Positions 7,162 through 16,860 of a stretch of 64,000 nt of DNA are shown here, in pieces. The position numbers were made by a program, and so were the translations under genes. Below the pieces are notes generated by a model that saw only the letters and a program-made list of their open reading frames with translations, had not been told where the DNA came from and searched no databases. The stretch's first letter is position 1; every line of letters starts with the position of its first letter. Source of the DNA: JAVJRN01 sp040218415 (GTDB lineage Bacteria > Bacteroidota > Bacteroidia > Cytophagales > Cyclobacteriaceae); assembly GCA_040218415.1 (NCBI GenBank), contig JAVJRN010000049.1:62001-126000 (forward strand), given 5' to 3'.

Positions 7162-9954
7162 ATGGATAACCAGAAGTTTTGTTTCATTTTCCTTTTGACC
7201 CTTAGCATTGCTTGTTCACCAAAGGACGAGCAGTCGTCCTTAAAACTGTGGTATGATGAACCTGCACAGGAATGGACCGAGGCATTGCCAATTGGCAATG
7301 GACGAATTGGCGCAATGGTTTACGGTACTGTAGCAAGTGAGCATATTCAGTTCAATGAAGAAACACTCTGGACTGGTAAACCAAGAAACTACAACCGCAA
7401 AGGGGCAGCAAAGCACCTAAATCAAATCAGGTCTTTATTGTTCGAAGGAAAACAGGATGAAGCGGAAGAGCTGGCAGGAGAAGTGTTCCTAGGCACGGAG
7501 AGCAATGAAGAGAACTATGCAATAGATCTCAAAAAATGGAAGGAAAGTGTAAAAAGCAGCGAATTTGCTCAATTTGATTTTGATGATTCTAATTGGATTG
7601 AAATGCCTGTTGGTGAAGTGGAAGGATGGGAAAGCCTTGGTTTCCCCGGTATGGATGGCTCTGTTTGGTTAAGGTTTGCTTTTGAATTGCCACAGGATTG
7701 GAGAGGAAAAGATTTGGTACTCAATCTTGGGCGTATCATGGATGAAGACATCTCTTATGTGAATGGAGTAGAGATTGGGACTGAAGACAATCCTTACGCT
7801 CATCGACGTTACCAAGTGCCCGCCTCAGTTTTAAGACAAGGTAGGAATGTAATAGCGGTTCATGTCTTGGATTATTATGACATTGGCGGGATGGTTGGAT
7901 TCAAGACGGGTGAACCAATGGTCGTCTATCCAAAGGGCGGAGTTATGGGAAACGGAGTGGATATTAGTGCCTCATGGAAGTGTTTTTTACAAAATACTAA
8001 CCCACCAGAGTACCCGAGGTATATGGCAGCCTATCAACCTTTTGGGGACTTAAGATTAGATTTTGAAGAGCATGAAGGTAAAGTTTTAAACTATCATCGG
8101 GCATTAGATATCTCCAATGCGATCTCGAAGGTAAGTTATGACTTGGAAGGAGTGCACTATCAAAGAGAATACTTTGTTTCCGCACCCGACCAAGCGCTCA
8201 TTTCCAAGTTAATAGCTTCAAAACCAGGGAGTTTGAGTTTTACCCTAAGCATGGATGCCATTCACAGCAATTGGTCACTAAGCACATTGAGTGATAATCA
8301 GATGCAGTTGGCAGTAGCCGTGAGCAATGGAGCCCTCCGGGGCGTAGCTCATTGTAAAGTCCATACTGTAGGAGGAAGGCTGGAGGCGACAGAGAAAGGT
8401 CTAAGAGTAATGAATGCCGATGAAGTAGTCATAGCACTTACTGCCGCTACCAATTTTAAGCATTATGATGATGTTTCTGGTGAGGCTGAAGCCAAAGCCG
8501 GAAAAGACCTTTCAGCAATTGACTTAACTGATTACGAGTCAATTAAGTCTCGACATATTAGTGATTATAGGCAGTATTTTGATCGATTTACCATTGATCT
8601 AAATGGGGACCAATCAGACAGCCTTACCACAGACCAGAGGATAGTTAAGTTTCAAAACACCCAAGATCCTGCTTTGCTAGCGCTTTATGTGCAGTATGGC
8701 CGGTATTTACTTATTTCCAGTTCAAGACCTGGCACACGTCCAGCCAATCTTCAAGGTATTTGGAATGATGACCTGACGCCACCATGGGACAGTAAGTACA
8801 CGACCAACATCAATGCAGAAATGAATTATTGGCCAGCAGAACCCTTAAATCTTTCCGAGATGCACGAGCCCTTATTTTCCATGATTGAAGAATTGGCTGA
8901 AAGAGGAAAAGAAACAGCTAAAATACATTACGACATGGACGGTTGGGTACTTCATCATAACACAGATCTGTGGCGAGGTACCGCTCCGATCAATCGCTCC
9001 AATCACGGCATTTGGCCTACAGGTGGTGCGTGGCTATGTCACCATCTATGGCAGCATTTTGAATATTCTCTTGATACTGTCTTTCTCAAAGAGCGAGCTT
9101 ATCCAATCATTAAAGATGCTGCTTTGTTTTTCAAGGAGTATCTGATTGAAGACCTGAAAAGTGGGTATTTGATTAGTGGCCCATCCAACTCACCAGAGAA
9201 TGGAGGATTGGTCATGGGTCCAACTATGGATCATCAAATTATTCGCGACCTCTTCCAAAACTGTATAGAAGCGAGTCGTATTCTAAAGGTTGACGAGGGT
9301 TTTGCTGATACTTTAGCGTTACTAGCAAATCAGATTGCTCCTCATCAGATTGGTCGCTTCGGTCAATTGCAGGAGTGGATGGATGACAAGGATGATCCGG
9401 AAAATAAGCATCGTCATGTGTCACACCTTTGGGGAATTTATCCAGATGACCAAATCAACGCAAAGACGCCCGAACTTCTGGAGGCAGCTAAAAAATCATT
9501 GATCTTTAGAGGAGATGACGGCACTGGCTGGAGCTTGGCATGGAAAATCAACCTTTGGGCTCGTTTTGGTGATGGTAATCATGCCTGGAAAATGATCAAC
9601 AATTTATTCCGACCAGCATGGATTGAGGGTAAAAGAGGAGGAGGCTCTTACAAGAACCTATTCGATGCACATCCACCATTTCAGATCGATGGAAACTTTG
9701 GAGCAGCAGCTGGAGTAGCAGAGATGCTCGTACAGACCTTAAATGGTGAAGTAATCTTGCTACCAGCTTTGCCTGATGCTTTGCCAGCAGGGGAGATTAA
9801 TGGACTAAGAATTCCCGGAGGTGGAGAAATTAATTTTAAATGGGTAAACCATAAACTGGGCGAAATAACAGTAACAGAGGCAAGCAAACCTGTCAAGATC
9901 AGATACGCAGGAAAATTATTTGAGATCCAGCCTAATACAAGTATCAATTTATAA
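7162..9954 (+). CDS. GH95 alpha-L-fucosidase/alpha-L-galactosidase lipoprotein with inserted jelly-roll domain
   Basis: This 930-residue lipoprotein (lipobox Cys at 18) is a GH95 inverting hydrolase. The N-terminal beta domain begins at about residue 28 with the family's WTEALPIGNGRIG stretch. It is interrupted at about 112-283 and resumes with an AYQPFGDLRLDF stretch. The (alpha/alpha)6 barrel holds the catalytic asparagines Asn549 and Asn551 (TNINAEMNYW), a SNSPEN motif with the likely acid Glu, and the FQIDGNFG motif with its conserved Asp. The interruption is about 170 residues and looks like a GH2-type sugar-binding jelly roll (tryptophan-rich start, VNGVEIG turn, RQGRNVIAV strand). GH95 includes alpha-1,2-L-fucosidases and the RG-II alpha-L-galactosidase of Bacteroides; the latter role fits this locus. 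It is probably the last gene of its transcript, since 423 non-coding bases follow. Confidence 0.9.
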   Translation: MDNQKFCFIFLLTLSIACSPKDEQSSLKLWYDEPAQEWTEALPIGNGRIGAMVYGTVASEHIQFNEETLWTGKPRNYNRKGAAKHLNQIRSLLFEGKQDEAEELAGEVFLGTESNEENYAIDLKKWKESVKSSEFAQFDFDDSNWIEMPVGEVEGWESLGFPGMDGSVWLRFAFELPQDWRGKDLVLNLGRIMDEDISYVNGVEIGTEDNPYAHRRYQVPASVLRQGRNVIAVHVLDYYDIGGMVGFKTGEPMVVYPKGGVMGNGVDISASWKCFLQNTNPPEYPRYMAAYQPFGDLRLDFEEHEGKVLNYHRALDISNAISKVSYDLEGVHYQREYFVSAPDQALISKLIASKPGSLSFTLSMDAIHSNWSLSTLSDNQMQLAVAVSNGALRGVAHCKVHTVGGRLEATEKGLRVMNADEVVIALTAATNFKHYDDVSGEAEAKAGKDLSAIDLTDYESIKSRHISDYRQYFDRFTIDLNGDQSDSLTTDQRIVKFQNTQDPALLALYVQYGRYLLISSSRPGTRPANLQGIWNDDLTPPWDSKYTTNINAEMNYWPAEPLNLSEMHEPLFSMIEELAERGKETAKIHYDMDGWVLHHNTDLWRGTAPINRSNHGIWPTGGAWLCHHLWQHFEYSLDTVFLKERAYPIIKDAALFFKEYLIEDLKSGYLISGPSNSPENGGLVMGPTMDHQIIRDLFQNCIEASRILKVDEGFADTLALLANQIAPHQIGRFGQLQEWMDDKDDPENKHRHVSHLWGIYPDDQINAKTPELLEAAKKSLIFRGDDGTGWSLAWKINLWARFGDGNHAWKMINNLFRPAWIEGKRGGGSYKNLFDAHPPFQIDGNFGAAAGVAEMLVQTLNGEVILLPALPDALPAGEINGLRIPGGGEINFKWVNHKLGEITVTEASKPVKIRYAGKLFEIQPNTSINL

Positions 9955-10377
9955 GCTGTTATTTTTTTCACACTTTGAACTTCTAGGTTTCTTTTCACAT
10001 ACTAGTAGCATTTTTACAGCAAAGGTTAGTGCGCATATTTGAATAGTTCTAATTTATTAAATTGCGTCACTATGTGATTGTCCGGAGTGAATATACAATT
10101 CATACTGAAATACCAAAAAAATTGATTTCAAATCAGTGATTGCTCCTTTTTTTAACAATTAGTCATTAATATCTATTTATTTGTATCGAATAAATAAAAT
10201 ACAGCTTCAAAACAGTCTGTAGAATTAGATATTTTGAAATTTTTATCAAAGGCTTCCATGATACGACAGGATAGTTCCTCTCATATAATTCAAGAATATT
10301 GAAGTAGTCTTAACAGAAATCATTCATGATGTTGCATTGGAAATTAAATAGTCATTTGAAAAGTACAAATCAATCCT
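9955..10377 (+). promoter_or_regulatory. 423-base A/T-rich intergenic region ahead of susC
   Basis: This is the longest non-coding stretch in the window and precedes the SusC/SusD genes, so it should hold their promoter and long 5' leader. I see no open frame worth calling. Several TTTG tetramers occur, but none is in a clean TAnnTTTG Bacteroidota minus-7 box with a matching minus-33 element, so no promoter is marked. The only obvious internal structure is the inverted repeat at 10174-10196, listed separately. I see no terminator-like hairpin with a T-tract right after the GH95 stop. Confidence 0.5.
10174..10196. repeat. 8-bp perfect inverted repeat upstream of susC
   Basis: TATTTATT at 10174-10181 is matched by its reverse complement AATAAATA at 10189-10196, with a 7-base spacer containing GTATCG. 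It lies about 180 bases upstream of the SusC start. An A/T-only inverted repeat can arise by chance in such a region, but the position is where an operator or activator site for the SusCD transcript would be expected. Confidence 0.3.
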
Positions 10378-13300
10378 GTGGAAAAAAGTAATCAATCCTT
10401 ACATCTTGTGATCATTCATGCAATCGATTACATCTTTTTTACTTTCAAAAGGTATTCTTATTGGATGCTACTCGTTTTGTTGATTTTTTCAACTCTTAAT
10501 CTTACCGCACAAGACAATCAAGTAAAAGTAACTGGACATGTAGATGGTGAGGATGGACAGGAAAGTTTACCGGGAGTTACAATACAAATACAGGGGACAT
10601 CAAATGGTGTAGTAACAGATATTGACGGTAACTACACGATATACGCGAGTGCAGACGATAAATTAGTATTCTCCTTCATAGGATACTTAAAGGAGGTAGT
10701 TCCTGTAAATAACCGTACAAGAATTGACGTAAAATTGAAATTAGACTTGCAAGAGCTAGAAGAGGTAGTTGTGGTTGGTTATGGCGAACAAAAGAAAGCC
10801 AATCTTACAGGAGCAGTTACAACAATTAAACCAGAAGAATTAGAAGAAATACCTACTGGAAATCTATCACAGACACTTATTGGAAAGCTAGCAGGTGTTC
10901 AAGTCAATCGTAATGGTACAGGAATTCCAGGAACGCCTTCACCACTTGTAATCAGGGCTGAGTCAGCTTCGGGAGGTATATCCAGACAAGTATTGTATGT
11001 GATAGATGGTGTCATATTTACCAACGAGCAGGATGGAACTGGTCCTTCTGGCGATGAAATTTTTAACAGACTTGACCCCACTGAAATCGAGAATATTTCT
11101 ATTTTGAAAGATGCAGCGGCTGCTGTTTATGGCGCCCGAGCTGCCGGAGGAGTCGTCGTTGTTACTACAAAAAGAGGAAAAAAGGGAAAACCACGTTTTA
11201 GTTATTCAGGATCCATAGGTATTGGTCAGCCAACACAAATTCCAGAGATGCTCAGCGGATATGAGCATGCTTTGATGCTCAATGAAATTTCCAAAGTAAA
11301 AGGATCCCTTCCGGGAAATAGACCACCAAGAGCGGCTGATCTCTATACTCCCGAGGAATTGGAAATAATTAAATCCAGAGATTATAATTGGCTAGATGGA
11401 TTATTTAAGGCTGCCGAAACTCATAGGCATGCACTCAATGTTTCTGGTGGATCAGAAACGGTGAGATATTTCGTGGGAGGAAATTACTACTACGAATCTG
11501 GTAATTACGACAATCTTTATTTTCGTCGGTTTGGCTTGAGGTCTAATATCGAAGCAGATATTACGAATAATGTAAAATTCAATATCGGAATGAGCTTTTC
11601 CGAAGGAGAAAGAAAAAATCCTAGTTATGATCCAGGTAGCGGAAATGTAGGGACTGGTGTATTGAGAGATTGGTATAAAAGACCGCTTACAGCTCCAAAA
11701 TGGCTAGATCCACTGGTTGAAGGTCTACCCACTAAGGTAGGAACTTCTTGGAACCCCTATGGTCTCCTTCAGTCTAATAGTAACAGACTTAACTCTAGTA
11801 ACAACACCAGTATTATTCCAAAGTTGACTTACGATGTTCCTTTTGTCAAAGGGTTAAAACTGAGTACACAAGTTTCTATTAATTTCAACACAAGTTCGGG
11901 AACCACTTTTAACCAAAACTATGATGTTTATGAACAAAAGGTAATTCCGGGTGGAAACGCTGATAAGTTAATATTCTCCGATACGCTTACAGGAAATGTA
12001 TCAGAGATAAACAATAGCGAGGGCTTGGGTGAAAGCTGGAGTAAGGGTGTCAACTACCAATGGAATAGTTCGGTTAACTATACGAAAACATTTAAAAAGC
12101 ACAACGTCAACGCTTTATTAGTCTACGAGCAAGCCGACGGGGAAAGTAGACAACTTTCGTTAGAACAAACTGGTGCAAACGTGCGAGGATATCCTTATGT
12201 ATGGGCCTTTTCTGCAAACGGAATTACTAATAGGGGTGATTATGGTCAAGTGGGTCGTTGGGGAGTCATAGGTCGTTTGAATTACGATTACGACGGTAAA
12301 TACTTGTTTGAGTCCACCTTCAGAGGCGAGTCATCCAGCAAGTTTGCCGCCTCCGAAAGATTTGGTATTTTCCCTGCGGTATCTATGGGATGGGTCATAA
12401 GTGAAGAAGCATTTTTTAATCAAACCGTACCTTTTATTGATTTCTTAAAAATCAGAGTATCTACAGGTATTGTTGGTAATGATAACACAAGACCTTACGA
12501 GCATAGACCTGCATTCATTCCTGAATCTGGTGCTAGTGGTCCAATATTCGGAACAGGTTCTGGCAGTCTTTCCAATGTGGTAGAAGCAAGAAACAACGGA
12601 TTCACCATACCAAGCAGAACTTGGGCAAAGGTCAATAATAACAATATAGGTATGGATTTTAGAGGATTCGATAACCGACTCAGCTTAACTCTTGAATACT
12701 ATTATAATAGAACGTACGATGGTTTTGACAGAAATTCCACTTATCCATTTGTGATTGGTAACGCTAAACCTCCATTTGAAAATTACAGGGAATCTTTTTC
12801 AACTGGACAAGAGCTACAGCTTGGCTGGTCTGATAAAATTGGAGAGGAATTCAGCTATAGTATTGACGCCAACTTCTCAAAAAGAAGAAGTAGACCGTTG
12901 AAGCTTTATCAAAACCCGGCAGTTCTTGGTACATGGGTAGATGACTTGGCGAATGACGACAGTAACCAGCCGGGCTATGTCGCTTTAGGTATTATTCGTA
13001 CTGATGAAGATATTGAAAGAATAAAGGCAATGTATTGGGATCAGTCTTTTTGGCAAGATGGTTTACCTACGATTTTCGGTATTCCAATAGCTAAGGGTAT
13101 GATTTACTATCAAGACCTAGGAGGAGAAAATTTTAGCAGGGAGCCAGATGGTGTCTTTGATGGAAACGACAGAACCATCATTGCTGAATACACTACTCCG
13201 CCTTATAGTTATGGATTCTCCTTAGGCGCTTCTTGGAGAGGAATTAGAATATCAGCTTCTTTTGGTGGAGTTTTCGGACATAAAGAATTCATCAATAAGG

Positions 13301-13683
13301 ATGAGCAGGCAGTACCTACAAACAATGAAAATGTTTTTGCTTGGTGGAGAGACTACTATACGGAAGGAGATGAAAACCTTGGCGTTGCACCAAATTTAAA
13401 CTCTTCTTTGCCACGGCCATTTGCATATGGGGCAGCTGGAGAGACCTCTACCTTTTGGATGAGGGATGGTCATACCCTAAGGCTTAATTTTTTGAATGTA
13501 TCTTATCAAATGCCAAAAAAATTGGCTGATCGAATGAAGCTATCTTCTTGGAAGATGTTTATGTCTGCCACAAACGTTTTGACCATTATAAGTCCGTTTG
13601 ACTACAAAGACCCGGCAGTTGCTCGAGGATATGATTATCCACTAGTACGCACGATAAATATTGGAACCAATTTTTCACTTTAA
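10378..13683 (+). CDS. SusC/RagA-family TonB-dependent outer-membrane receptor
   Basis: This 1101-residue protein is the energised pore of the glycan importer. A hydrophobic signal segment at about residues 28-45 ends in Thr-Ala-Gln. Next come a carboxypeptidase-regulatory-like beta-sandwich (about 48-125, with LPGVTIQIQGTSNG), the TonB box/plug start near 130-140 (EEVVVVGYGEQKK), the plug domain to about 265 with the family's ISILKDAAAAVYGARAAGG stretch, and a 22-strand barrel to the C-terminus. It pairs with the SusD protein directly downstream. The start is uncertain: a TGA at 10357 leaves GTG at 10378 as the only early start that keeps positive charges before the hydrophobic core. The ATG at 10465 would leave almost no N-region. 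Substrate is inferred from context: pectic oligosaccharides, probably RG-II or HG fragments. Confidence 0.95.
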   Translation: MEKSNQSLHLVIIHAIDYIFFTFKRYSYWMLLVLLIFSTLNLTAQDNQVKVTGHVDGEDGQESLPGVTIQIQGTSNGVVTDIDGNYTIYASADDKLVFSFIGYLKEVVPVNNRTRIDVKLKLDLQELEEVVVVGYGEQKKANLTGAVTTIKPEELEEIPTGNLSQTLIGKLAGVQVNRNGTGIPGTPSPLVIRAESASGGISRQVLYVIDGVIFTNEQDGTGPSGDEIFNRLDPTEIENISILKDAAAAVYGARAAGGVVVVTTKRGKKGKPRFSYSGSIGIGQPTQIPEMLSGYEHALMLNEISKVKGSLPGNRPPRAADLYTPEELEIIKSRDYNWLDGLFKAAETHRHALNVSGGSETVRYFVGGNYYYESGNYDNLYFRRFGLRSNIEADITNNVKFNIGMSFSEGERKNPSYDPGSGNVGTGVLRDWYKRPLTAPKWLDPLVEGLPTKVGTSWNPYGLLQSNSNRLNSSNNTSIIPKLTYDVPFVKGLKLSTQVSINFNTSSGTTFNQNYDVYEQKVIPGGNADKLIFSDTLTGNVSEINNSEGLGESWSKGVNYQWNSSVNYTKTFKKHNVNALLVYEQADGESRQLSLEQTGANVRGYPYVWAFSANGITNRGDYGQVGRWGVIGRLNYDYDGKYLFESTFRGESSSKFAASERFGIFPAVSMGWVISEEAFFNQTVPFIDFLKIRVSTGIVGNDNTRPYEHRPAFIPESGASGPIFGTGSGSLSNVVEARNNGFTIPSRTWAKVNNNNIGMDFRGFDNRLSLTLEYYYNRTYDGFDRNSTYPFVIGNAKPPFENYRESFSTGQELQLGWSDKIGEEFSYSIDANFSKRRSRPLKLYQNPAVLGTWVDDLANDDSNQPGYVALGIIRTDEDIERIKAMYWDQSFWQDGLPTIFGIPIAKGMIYYQDLGGENFSREPDGVFDGNDRTIIAEYTTPPYSYGFSLGASWRGIRISASFGGVFGHKEFINKDEQAVPTNNENVFAWWRDYYTEGDENLGVAPNLNSSLPRPFAYGAAGETSTFWMRDGHTLRLNFLNVSYQMPKKLADRMKLSSWKMFMSATNVLTIISPFDYKDPAVARGYDYPLVRTINIGTNFSL

Positions 13684-13689
13684 TTGCCC

Positions 13690-15525
13690 ATGAAATCTAT
13701 TGCTAAATATTCACTTTATGTCTTCGCTTGGTTAGCAGGGTTATCCTGCAATGGAGTGCTCGATACAGAAGATCAAACCGCAATTGATGGGTTGTCGCTT
13801 TTTGCAAATAAAGGTCTTGCAGAATATAGCTTGAACGCACAGTATCAGGTGGTAATACCAGGCTTTGGCATGCTTGCCAATGCAGGACTAAGCGATGATA
13901 CTCCTGGAGGAGGATTCTTCGGAGAAATGTCGGGTGATGTAATAGATCCCGTAGCAGGTACAAATGATACGCCAGGGAGTTATTCGATAGAAACATTCCA
14001 ATATATTCGAAATATCAATGTCTTTATTGATGGTGTACAAAATGGTTCATTATCAGCCGAAGAAAAGGACGAGCTTAATGGCCAGGCTTATTTTCTAAGA
14101 GCTTTTCTTTATTGGGATCTTGTTCTTTACTACGGTGGAGTGCCGATAGTAGATAGAATACTGGATATCAATGATGGTTTCGAAAGCAACTTATTACCTA
14201 GAGCTTCTGCCACTGAATGTGTTGATTTCATTACTGCTGACCTGGATAGGGCAATCGAAATGCTACAAGGTAAAGATTTGGTTTACGGTCGAATCACCGC
14301 AGCGGCCGCCGCAGCTTTTAAGGGTAGAGTACTGTTATTTTATGCCAGTCCACAGTTTGATCCAAACGGACTTACCAATGCGGATGGCGTCAGTGCCAGA
14401 TGGCAAAGAGCCTATGAAGCAAATCGGGAGGCTAAAGAAATAGCAGAGGCTTCTGGTCACGCTTTGTATCCAAACTATGCTAATATTTTCCTTGATGAAG
14501 ACAATGAAGAGGCAATCATGATCACGAAGTTTACTTTTGGATTAAGGGTTCATGGCTTTGAAAATAGTGTTAGACCAGCTTCTGTTGCTAATGCTTGGAG
14601 TGGTTCTGGAGCCCCTACATGGGATTTTGTCAAGGCCTTTCCTATGAAGGACGGTCGCTCAATAGAAGATAGCCCGATGTACGATTCGTTAGTATATTGG
14701 AAAGATAGAGATCCTCGATTTTACGCAACTGTATGTTACAATGGAACACCTTGGCAATTTACAGAACGATCAGGTGCTTACCAGTGGACTTATTTTGGGA
14801 ATGAACAAGAAGAAGGGATAATTCCAAGTACTGGTTTCTATTTAAGAAAGAATGTAGATACCGAAATAGGAAGTACAGAAACTGTACAGACACCTACTGA
14901 TTGGATTGAAATACGATTTGCTGAGGTCTTATTAAATCTTGCAGAGAGTGCAAATGAAATAGGAAATATTGCAGAGGCAAGAAATTTAATTATTCAGCTT
15001 AGACAAAGAGCAGGTATAGAGGCTGGAGATGGTAGCTACGGTATCAATGCCAATGATAAATTGTCAATGAGAGCCACCATCATGAATGAGCGGCGCATTG
15101 AATTGAGCTTTGAAAACAAAAGACATTTTGATTTGAGAAGAAGAAATCTTTTTGTTAACGACCTAAATGGTACACAGGGTAATGGACTTAATAATACGAG
15201 AAGGACAGGAATTTTTACCCGAGTGAACACACAAAAAATGGTCGATATTGAGCCATCGATTGCTTTAAATGCGGATCCTTCATTGGCGGCATTGGCGTTT
15301 TTTGAAGATAATGTGAGAGATACTGTAGACTGGACGGATGATGCAAATCTGGCGGAATATTTTGAATATGAGTTACAATATGAAGATGATATTGAAAACC
15401 CTATCCAATACCTTCAACCTAAATATAACTTCTTCTTCCTGCCAACAAATGCTATAGTGAGAAATGAAAATTTACTTCAGACAATAGGTTGGTTAGATGG
15501 CACTTTTGACCCACTTGTTGATTAA
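13690..15525 (+). CDS. SusD/RagB-family surface glycan-binding lipoprotein
   Basis: This 611-residue lipoprotein forms the hinged lid over the SusC pore. I start at the ATG at 13690, not the TTG two codons upstream, because it gives MKSIAKYS directly before the hydrophobic core and the lipobox GLSC. The helical tetratricopeptide-like scaffold of RagB/SusD is visible, including the NGQAYFLRAFLYWDLVLYYG stretch near residue 135 and the late ERRIELSFENKRHFDLRR stretch near residue 465, both typical of the family. It begins 6 bases after the SusC stop. The C-terminus ends with the usual Trp-Leu-Asp-Gly type tail. Specific ligand residues cannot be assigned by eye; the ligand is presumably a pectin fragment. 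Confidence 0.94.
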   Translation: MKSIAKYSLYVFAWLAGLSCNGVLDTEDQTAIDGLSLFANKGLAEYSLNAQYQVVIPGFGMLANAGLSDDTPGGGFFGEMSGDVIDPVAGTNDTPGSYSIETFQYIRNINVFIDGVQNGSLSAEEKDELNGQAYFLRAFLYWDLVLYYGGVPIVDRILDINDGFESNLLPRASATECVDFITADLDRAIEMLQGKDLVYGRITAAAAAAFKGRVLLFYASPQFDPNGLTNADGVSARWQRAYEANREAKEIAEASGHALYPNYANIFLDEDNEEAIMITKFTFGLRVHGFENSVRPASVANAWSGSGAPTWDFVKAFPMKDGRSIEDSPMYDSLVYWKDRDPRFYATVCYNGTPWQFTERSGAYQWTYFGNEQEEGIIPSTGFYLRKNVDTEIGSTETVQTPTDWIEIRFAEVLLNLAESANEIGNIAEARNLIIQLRQRAGIEAGDGSYGINANDKLSMRATIMNERRIELSFENKRHFDLRRRNLFVNDLNGTQGNGLNNTRRTGIFTRVNTQKMVDIEPSIALNADPSLAALAFFEDNVRDTVDWTDDANLAEYFEYELQYEDDIENPIQYLQPKYNFFFLPTNAIVRNENLLQTIGWLDGTFDPLVD

Positions 15526-15546
15526 AAATTATAATTAAATACACAT

Positions 15547-16788
15547 ATGATGAAAAATCTACTTAACAAATTTTGGATGCTTCTTATAGGACTATTAGTA
15601 GCTGTAGGAGCAAATGCCCAGACTGACACCACCATGGTATTAGATCCGGGAACCTTTGATCCAGACCCCACAGGCTACTACCTCACTGGCGTGGTAAAAA
15701 TTGTGAATGATTGTGATAGAAATAATGAACAGCGCTATGGTGGTTGCGACGATGCTTATGGCGGAGCGGATCATGATGAATATGGCACACAAAATGGTTG
15801 GACTTATGGTAAGGCGATAATCTTTCATGACTGTTCAGGGCCTGGAGTAAATCAAGTCAACGCTTGTGGAGGAAAGATTGGATCGGCAGATAAATACCAT
15901 GATAGCCACCCTGATGGCTGGGATACCACGGAGGATTTTCTTCGATTGGCAAAGCATACTTACTTTGATACTGATTCAGCTTCTTTTGGGTACATCATCA
16001 GCCCAGCATTTACTAATCTGAAATCTTTAAAAATTGCTTCTACTTCAGATATTTCGAGGCAAGAGGGCAATAGAGAGATTGTAATTATGGTGGAAGCCTC
16101 TTTCGATGGTGGTCAATCTTGGCACTATGTAGATATCGTTGGAGATGCTTGGGTTGAACATATTGTTCAAAATCAGGCTGGGGACATTGCTTCTTTCACT
16201 GATGGAGGTGGAAGTGCAGGATTTCAAGAGATCGTTGATGGCTCAAAAGAGGCAGATTCTACTTTAATCCGTATTCTACCTATTCCTTATATTGATAATA
16301 TTGACAGGCATTCAGATGGTCAAAGACTAAATATTTGGGAAGTTGTTATTGAAGCTCAAACCGTACCTGAGCCGCCAGTAGATACTGATATGGATGGCAT
16401 TACTGATGATTTAGATTTATGTCTCAATACACCAGAAAATGAAACGCCAAACAGTGATGGATGTTCTTCATCTCAGTTAGATACAGACAATGATGGGGTG
16501 ACCAATAACTTAGACCAGTGCCCTGGAACTTCTACTGGAGCTGATGTAGATAATCTAGGCTGTGCGATTGATCAGATACCACTAGGTCTCGAAAATGAGT
16601 TGCCTAATAGAGATATTTTCGATATCGTCAATGGAGCTATCGTTTCTAAAAACCAAAATGAACTTTTCGTCTTCAATTTGTCTGGAAGACTTATTGGTAA
16701 AGGGACGTCCGTGGCTGTTGAATCCGGAGGATTTTACATTGTTAAAAATAGCCAAGGGATAGTGAAGAAAATATATATAAGAAAATAA
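15547..16788 (+). CDS. Secreted cysteine-rich protein with calcium-repeat segment and T9SS-like C-terminus
   Basis: This 413-residue protein has a signal peptide ending near residue 24 (Ala-Asn-Ala-Gln). Residues ~30-275 form a beta-rich domain with an unusual Cys/Asp/Gly-rich front part (Asn-Asp-Cys-Asp-Arg, Gly-Gly-Cys-Asp-Asp, a His-Asp-Cys-Ser-Gly-Pro turn). Residues ~278-340 hold two thrombospondin-type-3-like calcium repeats of the DTDMDGITDDLDLC kind. The last ~70 residues resemble a T9SS type A sorting domain. By position after SusD it could be a surface glycan-binding protein equivalent to SusE/SusF, or a secreted carbohydrate-binding module. I do not recognise the front domain. Two adjacent ATGs (15547, 15550) are both possible starts. 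A hairpin follows the stop codon. Confidence 0.75.
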   Translation: MMKNLLNKFWMLLIGLLVAVGANAQTDTTMVLDPGTFDPDPTGYYLTGVVKIVNDCDRNNEQRYGGCDDAYGGADHDEYGTQNGWTYGKAIIFHDCSGPGVNQVNACGGKIGSADKYHDSHPDGWDTTEDFLRLAKHTYFDTDSASFGYIISPAFTNLKSLKIASTSDISRQEGNREIVIMVEASFDGGQSWHYVDIVGDAWVEHIVQNQAGDIASFTDGGGSAGFQEIVDGSKEADSTLIRILPIPYIDNIDRHSDGQRLNIWEVVIEAQTVPEPPVDTDMDGITDDLDLCLNTPENETPNSDGCSSSQLDTDNDGVTNNLDQCPGTSTGADVDNLGCAIDQIPLGLENELPNRDIFDIVNGAIVSKNQNELFVFNLSGRLIGKGTSVAVESGGFYIVKNSQGIVKKIYIRK

Positions 16789-16797
16789 CCAACAATA

Positions 16798-16819
16798 AGG
16801 CTCTCGTATCAGAGAGCCT
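16798..16819 (+). other. 8-bp hairpin between two surface-protein genes
   Basis: AGGCTCTC at 16798-16805 and GAGAGCCT at 16812-16819 form a perfect 8-bp stem with a GTATCA loop. No T-tract follows, so it is unlikely to be a full intrinsic terminator. It lies ten bases after the upstream stop and 41 before the next start, where an RNA-processing or 3'-end-stabilising hairpin could lower expression of the very long downstream gene relative to susCD. Confidence 0.5.
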
Positions 16820-16860
16820 ACATCAATCTAAATACCTGTTTGACATTAAACCAATAAATT

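Noticed and set aside
9955..10377. Consensus Bacteroidota promoter (TTTG then TAnnTTTG) upstream of susC
   Set aside because: Several TTTG tetramers occur but none falls in a full minus-7 box with a properly spaced minus-33 element.
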